Shown here piece by piece: positions 54,151 through 64,000 of a stretch of 64,000 bases of DNA. The first letter of the stretch is position 1; each line of letters opens with the position of its first letter. Source of the stretch: Valencia hispanica (taxonomy: Eukaryota > Chordata > Actinopteri > Cyprinodontiformes > Valenciidae); the NCBI GenBank assembly GCA_963556495.2, contig OY747721.1:9582149-9646148 (forward strand). Reading direction: 5' to 3'. The position numbers and the translations under genes are program-made. A model generated the notes under the pieces. The model was not told the DNA's origin. It searched no databases and worked only from the letters and a program-made list of their open reading frames with translations.

Positions 54151-54600
54151 AAGAATGATGAACGAGATATTGAGACAGTCTTTAAAACAATCTGAAGATT
54201 AAGTAAGGGGGATTTTCTATTCAAGAGAATGATCCTAAACACACAACCAGGAACTTCCAGTTGTGTTCATACAATAAATAGCTGAGTGGACCAGTCAATC
54301 ACTTGACTTGAATTCAACTGGAAATCTTTGGAGAAAACTGAAGACTGGTGTGCACAGAAGTGGACCCCAGATTCTTAAGGATTTGCATAGTGTATGGAAG
54401 GATGAGTCCAAATCACACTTTAGCGATGCAAGGAACTACTTTCATCATACAGGAAATCTAAAGTTAGTATTACCACCAAAAAACTTTCTATCAAATATGA
54501 AAGAGATTTCATTTAGTGTGTTCAACACTTTTTCTGTGTGTTCCACTTCAAACACATAATGTGTGAACTAACCTGCGATTATTTCTTTACATGTTTTGAC
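54150..54600 (+). mobile_element. Tc1-like transposase 3' relic, sense
   Basis: AATGATCCTAAACACACAAC matches the DNDPKHT codons and GAATTCAACTGGAAATCTTT, GGAGAAAACTGAAGACTGG matches NPxENLWRELK. An 83-codon open frame covers part of it (54308-54559). The rest of the gene is missing. Confidence 0.65.
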
Positions 54601-55615
54601 TATATGTGTTGTTCTTGACATCTGGTGTAAGCTTCATGTCAATTATCTCCTTTGAAATATATTGTGAAACCATAGTCTCACGAAGAGGATGCTCAGTGTT
54701 GTCCATAATTTTCTTGATGTTATGAAGAACCCTTCTTTGCATCATTATCACCAGTGGTTCCATGGTTGTCCCCAGAACAGAAACAGCCCTCTTTATTGGG
54801 TTATAGAGCCTTTTTAAGATACTGTCTTTGCAACATTTTCAATTATAGGATTATTAATTTAGGACATAATTACATAATTTCCATTTGTTATAGGATTTCA
54901 ATTAATGGCAAATATTAACAGTTTGCTTTAATTACTTTCTCCAACTTAAAAAAAAACAACTATATTTAAATATTGCTGTCAGCATTTGGAACAGAGTTCA
55001 CATTGTTTTGTGCAAACAAGAAGCCAAGTCTTATTTAGCTTACAGCAAATACATTGAGGGTCTATTCTTAATTGAAAGTTTATGTTTTGTCAAGATTCTG
55101 TAATTAAAGTTTTTTTTACTAGGTCAGGAGCTTCTGGTATGTTTCATATGGTAATAGCATGCAGCCACTGTGTATACTTAATATCCACAGTTGTGTTATA
55201 GAAGTAGATTAAAGCAAGAATGATGGTGAAATAGCACTAAGAGTTTCAGCCCATGCCTTTGTCAGAGTAAACAGAAATAATGACTTAAAATCAGTAAACA
55301 GTGGCACCAAGATTAAATAAGTAGGACTGTCACTCACATTCAGCACCAGCTCTTGGATGCCTGTTTAATACATATGCTCACTGACTCATGATTGTCTTCA
55401 TACTGAAGCCAAGGGAATACACTCAAGACATAATACTAATAATGCCAATTATTTATTTTTTCATTAATCTGATAAACACATACTAGAAACAATCAATGAA
55501 AGGTTAAGGTTAAATTATGAAGTCATCCAGCAGTAAACCCAGATTTAGAATGATAAATGGCCTAAAGTTGTCAGGCTTTATCTAGTCTTGAGGATCCATT
55601 CAAGCACACATTCTT
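54601..55615. other. Gene-free stretch
   Basis: No supported feature. GAAACAGCCCTCTTTATTGG... near 54780 may be another diverged repeat, not classified. Confidence 0.45.
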
Positions 55616-55850
55616 ACACTGATGGTGGTAAGCTACATTGTAGCCACAGCTGCCCTGGGGAACACTGACAGAAGCGAGGCTGCTATACACTGGTGCCCCC
55701 CGGCGCTCTGACCATCACCAGTTGGCAAGGCAGATGACTTGTCTTGCCCAAGGACACAATGACAGTGGATTGAGTTGGGGTTCAAACCGGCAACTCTTCG
55801 GTTACAAGATAAACTCCTAACTCCTGAGCCACGTTCGCCCGAATGACAAT
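55616..55850 (-). repeat. Dispersed fish repeat
   Basis: GTCTTGCCCAAGGACACAAT and GGGGTTCAAACCGGCAACTC are typical of a repeat common in teleosts. A related piece lies at 43405-43650. The B-box-like GGTTCAAACC is part of this family and not a tRNA gene. Confidence 0.5.
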
Positions 55851-56799
55851 TGGCACATTTTTTCTGCATAATTTGTTCCGGGAGCTCCATTTTCACATGT
55901 CAACTATGTCTTTCCATACACACACCATTCAAAAGCTGAGTAATTTAAGCATATAAATATCTTTAATGATGGTACAAATGACACATTTCCATCCTAACAG
56001 TACTGGTAATTATAATTCTCCTGCCTTTTTAGTGCTTCAGATGTTTTTCTGAGGGGGTTAATGCCTATGGAGTTTTTAAAACATGATGAATACAAAAAGC
56101 CCGTCAAGGTTTTTATTTCTTACAAAGAAATTATGGTTTTCAAAATTAAATTTGTCCTCTCTGTCATTTGTCGTCACAATATTTCAGATTTTAATCTCAT
56201 GGATTTCAGTTTGACAAAAAATTAAAGTTAAAAGCCAAGTATGTGTATTTTAAAAAAAATATTTTTTAAATTTTATAGCTTCAAACATATTTTCTTGAAT
56301 TCTTTAAGGCTTTGTTATCTGAACAAACAATTCTTTGTACAAATGTAACCCCTGGCTGGCAAACTGTGAAGTTTTCTAACCTCGCATCAAAACAGACATT
56401 ACATTTTTGATTTCAAAGCAAAAAGTAATCTGTTTGATATGACTCACTTGGAAATAACTTGCTATCAATTAACCAGACAGATATACAGTAATAGTCGATA
56501 AATTGGAATATGTGTTCTGATGAGGTATACTGTATTTGTTAGATTAAAGATACCTTTTCTGTATTATTTTATTTAAATTTGTGTGATGTAATATTCTGAT
56601 CTTCAATTAAATGTTGTGAAATAACATAACAATAATATTTTCATTAGCTGTGGGCAGAAAATAAACATAATTAACAGAAGTAAAAGCTTGGGAACAGCAA
56701 TCTGTATGTTATTAATCTATATAATTTTTCACTTAGTGAATTAAGATACTGAATTTTTTTAATGTATTTATAACATTCTGATTGACTGAAAATGACTGT
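55851..56799. other. Gene-free AT-rich stretch
   Basis: No exon or repeat terminus recognised. Confidence 0.5.
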
Positions 56800-58360
56800 C
56801 CACACAGTGCTAGCCACATTTATCGGCACACCTAGGAAAGATGTATAAAAAATCTTAAACTAAATTCATTCATTTTTGCAGAAGCATAATCTCACAATAA
56901 AAACTAAAATAAAAATCAAACCTTTACCTTCCATGTTTTGATATTGTTGGGAACACAAATGCAGAGATGTGGGAGGCGGGAGCATAGTGAAAATGGACAA
57001 TTTAAACAATTGAGGAAACCCAGAGTGAGGACAACAGAGGACCTGACATGGAGTGACTGAACCAAGGAGTGTATTTACAGGGAACTTTGATCGCTGGATG
57101 TTACACAGGTGAGGAAATCAGCAGATGTGAAACAGCTGTAGAAGAACAGAAATTGAGGTGCTGATGTGCATATATATATGTACAAAATGTGCATATATAG
57201 TTATACATAAAAAAAATAAAACCAAGAATTAAAAAACTGCAACAACAGGGATGTGCTATAAACAGCAGGAATATTATTAAAACTGTGCATAAAACAGCAG
57301 GGATTTAAACACTTATTGAGCTCATTGGGAGCAATGATGGTTATACAGTAGAGTCTGACTCTAACATGTGCTGGAGGAAAGACTTACGAAAATACTCTTT
57401 TGTGCTCCTAGGACATTCTGTCACAGAAGAAGCTCTCAGGTTCAGCAACATAAATTCAGTCATAAATTTAGGGGGGGTTGTCCTGCAGTGATGTTTGTTC
57501 TTTCCGCCATCACTTGCACTGAGTCGAGAGGCCTTCCTAGGACAGAACTAGGATTGCCCCTACATAAATCTAATGCACCAAGATGGCTGATGCCACTGCA
57601 GAGTCAGAAAAAGTCATCACCCCAAAGGACCTCAGGATTATGACTTTAGGATTATGACATTATCTTATAAAATAACTACCCCAATTGAGAACTTTTTTAA
57701 TGTTCAAAACATTAAAATCTCTGTTTTTAACCACCTTGTTATTGTTGCCACTAAACCATTTCATGGTCTGAAAAAGAAAAGTACTCAATTTTTGTGTTTT
57801 TATTTTCATGGAGCTCCTGGTTGCGAGGCAGCATTAAATAATTGTTATGAAGACTGAAAATGTTTAAAAGTGACCCAAAGATGCCACATTTTACTCATTC
57901 TCTAATTTTACCTCCCTAACCACCCGGCTCAATTTGTGTGGTGGCAAAATAAATATGGGTCATCATCCAGTCTAGGGGCTAACTGCTAAAAGACAAAGCC
58001 TCTGTATCGCATACTAATAACCATGAGGAACAGAAAATTGTGGAATAGGTACTAGTGGATTAGAAGTTGCCAACACATTGGAACATACTTAAAAAAGTAA
58101 ACTATAAAAGAAAGAATTGCTTTAGCTCTTTTAATTTTTACAGAAATGATATATGATATACCAAAAATTGTGCCATCAGCAAATTTTTAAAAATACCTTA
58201 CATTGATGTTTTGACCTTTCCTGAATAAATTTACTGAATTTAAAGGTTTCATTTTGGACTGAAAGATTATGCTACTGCAAAAAAAAAAGAACTATTTGAT
58301 AGTTTCTTAAAATTTTTTAGCATGGTTATCAATAAATATGACTGGCAATGTAGTTAATAA
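56800..58360. mobile_element. Decayed Tc1-type element with distant TIR-like ends
   Basis: TAGCCACATTTATCGGCACA near 56811 and ATCAATAAATATGACTGGCA near 58330 are inverted relatives, resembling termini of a fish Tc1-like family (caaatttattggcac). The sequence between has no transposase frame and includes unrelated DNA, so a single insertion is only inferred. Confidence 0.4.
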
Positions 58361-60404
58361 TGGCTGTGCATGCTGATTCGGGCCTTTGTATAAAATATTT
58401 CATAAATAACCTTAGCTTTGACTGATTTTATTGTAATCTATACACAACAAATATATTTTTTAAATAATAAAGGTCAAAAAACACAGGTGACAAGTAATTC
58501 ACACCGTTAATTATAATAATAATAATAATAACACAACTGTTGAAAATTAATCATTGCGACCTTAAAGAACGTGAACAAGTGCGTGTAAAAGCATTAATGT
58601 TCTCATGGAAAAGGTGTGCAATGAACAGCTCTGAAAAGAGCACTCCTGGTGTGCCTGCTTGTACTACTGCTCCCTACTAGATAGAGAGATGGAGTGTGCT
58701 GTTCTTCTCATTACAGTTCACCAGAGCTACAGTCTGATATGAGACACTGCAGCTGGACAACACTTCCCCCTCAAGTGTTCCTGGAACCTGATTGACGACT
58801 GCAGAGAGACAATGGTATGACAAGGAACACGCCTCCAGATGAGAGGACTGCACAAAATCCCTACAAAGGACTAGAATTTTTTCTGGCCAGTGTGATGTTT
58901 AAAAATGTAGCTTGGTTTTTTTCTTGCCTTCCACCGTCTGTCTCTTCTGAGATTCACGCAGCTGTCAGCATCTCGACCCACTGCTGGGATCCCTCATCAA
59001 CGCCAGGGAGGAGTGGGGCTCATGGCTCAGCCTCACGGTGAGCCCTGTCTGCATCATCGGCTGAGTGCGGAGCAGCTCTACCATTTCTGCAGCAGACCTC
59101 CTGCTGCTCTGCATCATCGACTGGCCTGGCTCCTGTTGTTTGGAGCAGGGTCACCGACCTGTGAGGGTCATGGCATACACTAGATCTGCAATATACTGGC
59201 AAAGTAGACGGTCCTCTTGTGCCCTTCCATCAGTCAAATTACCTTAATTAGATCAGAGGTGAGAATTGAAGCTACATTTTACTTAAATGCTATATTAGAT
59301 AATAAAGGTGGAGACTTATTTATGAGAAAATTACAAAAACACATAATTACAGAGGAATATCCCAAGCTTTCGGATGTATCATAAAGTACTTGGCTTTAAC
59401 AAGTAGAGGAAAAGAAGGACCTTGATTTCTTGTGTCGGAGGTCCCTCCACTGTTGTTATGACATAAACAAAACTGTTAAAAGGTAGGTAAGACATTAAAG
59501 AGATTGCAGGAGTCTATGTCAAATACTGGAGGCTTTCTACATGTAACATGGATCCCCTTGCTCTTTGTGTATTTGCCCTTTCAAGTAAGTAGCAAAATGC
59601 CATGTTTCTCATGACATGAAACAAACAAGCTCACATAAATTATTCAGAAATATACACCCAGTTTCCTAAAACCATGTAGACAATCTCCCCATATATATTA
59701 AACGAAAGAGCTGTTTGTTTTGTCAGAGTTCTTTCTTTGCAGAGTGCTCAAAGAGCAAAGAACTGTGACGATGGCAGCGTTAGGATTCCAGGCTGATTGT
59801 CTTCTTTAAAATACAGGGGATTATGCATATGATGGGATTGAAGTTGAAAAGATTTAGAACCATGGTTCTCCAGCTATGGTATAAATACCAATGGTGGTTC
59901 ATGGGCTGCATATTAACTGTTATATAACGAGTTACAGTGAACCAGGGACAAGCACAGCTTTCTGCAAATGTTTGATTTATCTCTAAATTGTAACTTGGAT
60001 CTGGGAATAAATACGCGCACAGCTAAACCATGTTCTTGCTTCAAGTTCAAGAACTATTGAAATATGCTAGTTAAGGTGGTCAGCAGCTATAGTGACTAGT
60101 GTTAGCAATACGAGCTAATACTAATGTATTTCTCTGTGTTTTGTATTTTTGAACATTCTAGCAGCATGATCAGTTTAGAAAATTGGACAGTGCTGTACTT
60201 GTGAAAGATTTGCTAAGATACATGTGATTAGCTACTGTGATTATCACAAAGTTTTGAATGCAAGATGGCCATGCTGGACTTTGAGGCTGATATTGGTGGG
60301 AACAGCTCTGGTTTACTTAAAATTCCAACACACAGGTTTAAACTAAATGGAAGAATGAACTGAACTTAATGTTTAATAAGTAAGATCAATTGGAATAATT
60401 AAAT
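58361..60404. other. Gene-free stretch
   Basis: A TAA microsatellite lies at about 58512-58531. A GC-richer patch at 58930-59210 has short overlapping open frames on both strands without a consistent protein signature. Otherwise AT-rich with nothing recognised. Confidence 0.45.
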
Positions 60405-60465
60405 TGAAATACCTTTTTTGTAAAGCACCTTGAGATGTTGTGTCGTGAATTGGTGAATACAAATG
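60405..60465 (+). mobile_element. L2-type LINE 3' tip
   Basis: TGTAAAGCACCTTGAGATGT, then GTGAATTGGTGAATACAAAT is a diverged L2 3' end like that at 22410. Confidence 0.5.
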
Positions 60466-60489
60466 TCAACATCTCAATAACATGTCATG

Positions 60490-60850
60490 TTCCTTTTAGC
60501 ATCAATCACAGCTTGACAGCAAAGTGTCATGCTGTTCACAAGTCGACTTATTACCTGCTGAGGCATGGCATCCCACTCTTCCTGAAGCCCTCAGGTCGTT
60601 GAAGTTCTGGGGTACAGAATTACGAACCTTGACACAGCAACTCAGCTGATGCCAAAAGAGTTCTATGGGATTCTGGTCTGGAGAAAATGCAGGCCACTTC
60701 ATTCGAGGTACCCCAGTCCCTAGGATCTGTTCTTTAATATTACAACCTTGGTGAGCAGTAGCGTTGTTGTTCATGAAGATGGAATTAGATCTGTGCAGAG
60801 GCACAGTCACTGAATAATTGATGTTATACAGATAGTATTGGCTTGCCATT
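60490..60850 (-). mobile_element. Tc1-like transposase C-terminal relic, antisense
   Basis: The minus-strand open frame 60849-60502 reads FMNNNATAHQG (from FVQDNARPH), then MKWPAFSPDQNPIELFWHQL, VPQNFNDLRA. The catalytic Asp of the second motif is replaced and the SPDLNPIE motif reads SPDQNPIE. A frameshift follows, after which the expected EEWDAMPQQVI sequence is still recognisable in DNA. Inactive. Confidence 0.82.
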
Positions 60851-60959
60851 GTACCTTGTCATTGAACTGTGTATGGCAGTTCAATGTTGACCAGACACAC
60901 CTGCCTACACAGTAACACCACCAAAGATTCGTCTGGTGACAACAGTGGTGACAACAGTG

Positions 60960-61790
60960 ACCTGCTCCTTCAAGGTCCACAATATTACATGTGGTGTGCC
61001 CCAGGGTTCAATTTCAGGCCTAGTCCTTTTAAAATATTTTATGTTCCCTCTTGGCATTTTTTTACTGCATTTTAAACATCAAATCCTGGATTACAGAAAA
61101 CTTTCTCCAGCTCAACCTGGACAAAACTGAAGTTTTAGTCATCGGTCCTGAGGCTTAGAGAGAGAGAAACTTTTACCAAAACTACAATCACCGTCTTTTA
61201 TTCTTTTTTTTTACAAGTAAAGAACAAGGGTGTGATATTTGATTATGAGCTGACTTTTATTCCTCACATTAAAAGCATTACTAAAATATGTTATTATCAT
61301 CTAAAGAACATAGCCAGAGTCCTTTGCATTTTCTCTCGCAGGCCAATACGGACACACTGATGCATGCTTTTATCACCAGTAGTAGTGTAATGCCTGCCCT
61401 TTCTGGTCTCCCCAAAAAGAATATCTCAGGTTTACAACTCCTACAAAATTCAGCAGCACATGTCCTGACGAAGACCAGGAGGTAGGAGCACGTTATACCT
61501 TTCTTAAATTCAATGCATTGGCTCCCCGTATGTTTTAAGATTAATTTTAATTTTAAGGTTCTTTTAGTGGTTTTTAAGTATCTTAATGGTCTTGGGCCTT
61601 CTTTTCAGAACTGCTTTTACCATATGAACCTTCATGGCCCTGAATAAATGTGATTACGCTTTTAAATCTGTGGGGGAGGGGTGGGAATGTGGTTTATGTG
61701 GGGTCATTTTAATCTGTAAAGCACTTGCAATGTTTGTATTAAAAGGCGCTTTACAAATAAAGTTTCATTAATTGATTGATTGAACAGTAG
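60960..61790 (+). mobile_element. L2-like LINE fragment with internal deletion
   Basis: ITCGVPQGSISGLVLLKYF (60990 onward) is the RT QGS motif. After a deletion of the YADD region come KLSPAQPGQN (LQLNLDKTE equivalent), DYELTFIPHIKSI, LMHAFITSS, LSGLPKKNISGLQLLQNSAA and a degraded LPV region. The 3' end reads GGCGCTTTACAAATAAAGTT with an ATTGATTGATTG tail near 61788. Confidence 0.8.
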
Positions 61791-63117
61791 CTAATGCATA
61801 GTGCTCTCCTTTTAATGTCTCCAATATTGTCAATGACCATTATTTTTGCTCAACTTGACTTTCAGCACTGAGGCTCACGGGTTTCTTGTCCAGCGTAAAT
61901 GTTTCCTGGACCATGTAGGAAGAAGATGCCTGTGCTTGGTGGTGCTGTCAGGTACCCTTGCAAGTCATCCAGCATGCAGACCACACAGATGTAAACAGTT
62001 TTGAGTGGTCTGACATTACACTTGGGGACATCTCCCCTCTCCTAAATGTGCCAAGAGTTGAATGGCATTCTTCATCGAGATCCACTGGGTCCTGTTCAAA
62101 AGGAAGCAGTCATCAGCGTGGAATGTGGACAAAGGATGTCCCTTTACATGACTTTTCAAGTCTCTCTGTATGTCTGTTACAGCCTGCTGATGACACCCTG
62201 TGAAATTTCACCTGAAGGCCAACTATCCCAAACTTTTGGTCAATAGTGTATTAGCATGAAAAAACACAGAGAAGACTCAAATAATCATAAACAGAACATG
62301 AAGTACATATAATAATCTACTACAAAGCATAATGACATGTAATTCTAAATGTTTATGAGAAAACAGAGGAAGTCCTTCTTTTATATATACTGTAGAAAAG
62401 TAAATGGACAATGTGAAACATTTCAACAATATTATTTCCAAAAGTCCTGTCTGTTTATGTTGCAACAATACGTTATACAGTAAGCCACAGAGAGATTCAT
62501 AATTCATTGGTATTTTCTTATGATTTATTCAAACTCCCAAACTTAACTGAACCCTCTGGCCTAAATGCAAAACACTAAAGCTTGTAAGGGTGTGACTGCG
62601 ATACAAATAATGTTTGGTTTTTGACACTGAAACAAGAAAGTTCAGTCAGTGTAGTGGAAATAAAAACTTAAGGAGTATCACTGATATCTGTGAGAATAAA
62701 ACTGGAAAAGACTATGACAAAATCCAAGTTCATCCTGAAATAAAGCCACAGTCCAGTAGTGGGACTTCCCATGCTGAACCCCCACATAACTCATTATGCT
62801 GTAACAACATATTACTGAATCAGAAATTTAGTGTCTTCAAAACTGAATGGTCTGAATGTTTGTCAATTTGTTTGCTGATGGTCCTAAACATGCCTTTTTT
62901 TCCAGTTTGACCTCATTGCTTCTCCCTTCCTGGCACACTGGATGATTATCCCTGCACAAGCTTTTGCTTCTATCTATGTGTTGACAATGTAAAGAGGTTG
63001 TGTTCAGTTAAAACATTTGAGAAGACCATTATAATAAAAATCAATTCACTATTACTTTAGTTTTACATGGACTTTATTTTTATTTTTTTACATATAAACA
63101 TGTTGTATTGCATGCTG
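61791..63117. other. Gene-free stretch
   Basis: No exon or classified repeat. Part of 61860-62240 reads like an antisense or sense Tc1-like relic but no motif could be fixed. Confidence 0.4.
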
Positions 63118-63390
63118 TTCAGGGCTGCACAGTGCAGTTGTGGTTCTGTTGCTTTCTAGCAAAAAGATCTTGGCGTCTTTCTTTCTCCATGGAGTTTGCA
63201 TGTTCTCCCTGTGCAGGCTTAAGTTCTCACCAGATTCCCCAGTCCAAAAACATGACAGGTAACTGATTGCTCTAAATTTGCCCAGGTATGAGTGTGTGCA
63301 TGGTTGTTTGCCCTTTGTTATTTCTGTGTTGGTCTATGATGGAGTAAAGACTTGTCCAGGGTCTACACCCCCTGCCCATTGGATATCCTG
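63118..63390 (+). repeat. Dispersed fish repeat
   Basis: GGGCTGCACAGTGCAGTTGT, CCATGGAGTTTGCATGTTCT, CCAGTCCAAAAACATGACAG and CTTGTCCAGGGTCTACACCC appear in the order of a repeat found throughout teleost genomes. The class is not assigned. Confidence 0.6.
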
Positions 63391-64000
63391 TGCATATGTT
63401 ACATTTGTAAGGAAAACGTGAAAATAAGAATTTTCAAAATGACAAAAACATTATTGGATAACTGAGTAAAGACAAACCTAAATGAATAGAAGAACTAATA
63501 CTGGTTGCTTGGCAACTGTGGAGGAAAGAAATGAAGTGGAGAAAGATTGCTCTTGTGTACATGAGACACTCACAGCCTGTGAGAAAGGGATGGAAATGCA
63601 GATTGAAAAAGTTATACAGGCATGGAGAAGGTAACCCCAACCACATAAGGAGGATTTAAGAGAAAAGTTCTGGCAAGCAAGAAAGAGGGATTTTTCAATC
63701 TAGAAGCGTCCTTTCCCCAACTGTTCAGCTTAGTAAAGAAAAACACAAAATACTTCATAGGCAGATGTCTATTGCAGAGTATTATGACTTCATTTCAATG
63801 GAGCCTACTGTCCTTTGAAAACGAGCACACAACCTTATTACACACATGGGGGCCAACAATTTTGAATATTAAACCAATGTTATCTCACAACGAGTACACC
63901 ACAATACAATAAGCTAATTATCTTCAAAATGGTCAGTTTTGGAATAGAATAGCCTTCTTGCAGCCAGATTTTGAACACACATTTCAAATAAGCACAACCT
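63391..64000. other. Gene-free right edge
   Basis: Nothing recognised. Open frames are short and without homology that I can name. Confidence 0.45.

Noticed and set aside
55790..55805. GGTTCAAACC B-box-like word
   Set aside because: Part of a dispersed repeat, with no A-box at tRNA spacing.
58817..59247. GC-richer patch with overlapping open frames (for example AADLLLLCIIDWP), looking like a receptor helix
   Set aside because: Only about a dozen residues look helix-like, neighbouring frames disagree, no second GPCR motif follows, and gene order does not predict a receptor here.

Overview
This is vertebrate nuclear DNA, almost certainly from a teleost fish. It is AT-rich, with short exons separated by introns that follow GT-AG rules, and it holds decayed Tc1/mariner, L2, Rex1-like, hAT and tRNA-SINE copies of the kinds common in fish genomes. 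There are no bacterial operons, CRISPR arrays, rRNA genes or convincing tRNA genes.

Three protein-coding genes can be assembled exon by exon. (1) 2026-19658, minus strand: pde6c, the catalytic alpha-prime subunit of cone photoreceptor cGMP phosphodiesterase. Twenty in-frame exons (787 codons) are present, and the last two or so lie beyond the left edge. (2) 32594-33909, plus strand: rbp4, plasma retinol-binding protein. It is complete (199 aa, five coding exons plus a leader exon) with a TATA box. (3) 38362-50279, minus strand: cep55, the midbody/abscission scaffold. It is complete (509 aa, twelve coding exons), with a non-coding first exon near 52.95-53.06 kb. The pde6c-rbp4-cep55 neighbourhood and relative strands match human 10q23, except that FFAR4, which sits between RBP4 and CEP55 in human, is not seen here. 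pde6c (light response) and rbp4 (retinol supply) both serve vision, but the linkage looks like ancestral synteny rather than an operon.

Layout. 0-20 kb is pde6c, with introns swollen by transposons: a Rex1-like LINE at the left edge, a TIR element in intron 12, a Tc1 relic in intron 11, an L2 fragment in intron 7, and in intron 6 a 1.7 kb fold-back element beside a 2.2 kb hAT-type element with a perfect 8-bp target duplication. 20-32 kb is gene-free: Tc1 and L2 copies, an 811-bp solo LTR nested in an antisense L2, a 188-bp perfect ATCT array, and a TTAA-flanked element with a GC-rich palindromic core. 32-34 kb is rbp4, followed at 35.1 kb by a short duplicated piece of its exon 2/intron 2 junction. 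36.8-53 kb is cep55, with introns holding Tc1 relics, a THAP-like remnant, a SINE and GATGGA-type arrays. 53-64 kb is gene-free with scattered relics.

I found no undescribed biological system. The items most worth checking are the probable GC-AG intron in pde6c, the nested fold-back element, the hairpin-core TTAA element, the rbp4 fragment and the missing FFAR4. Exon borders come from reading splice sites, phase and recalled human homologues. Repeat family names come from recognition, not from a database search.
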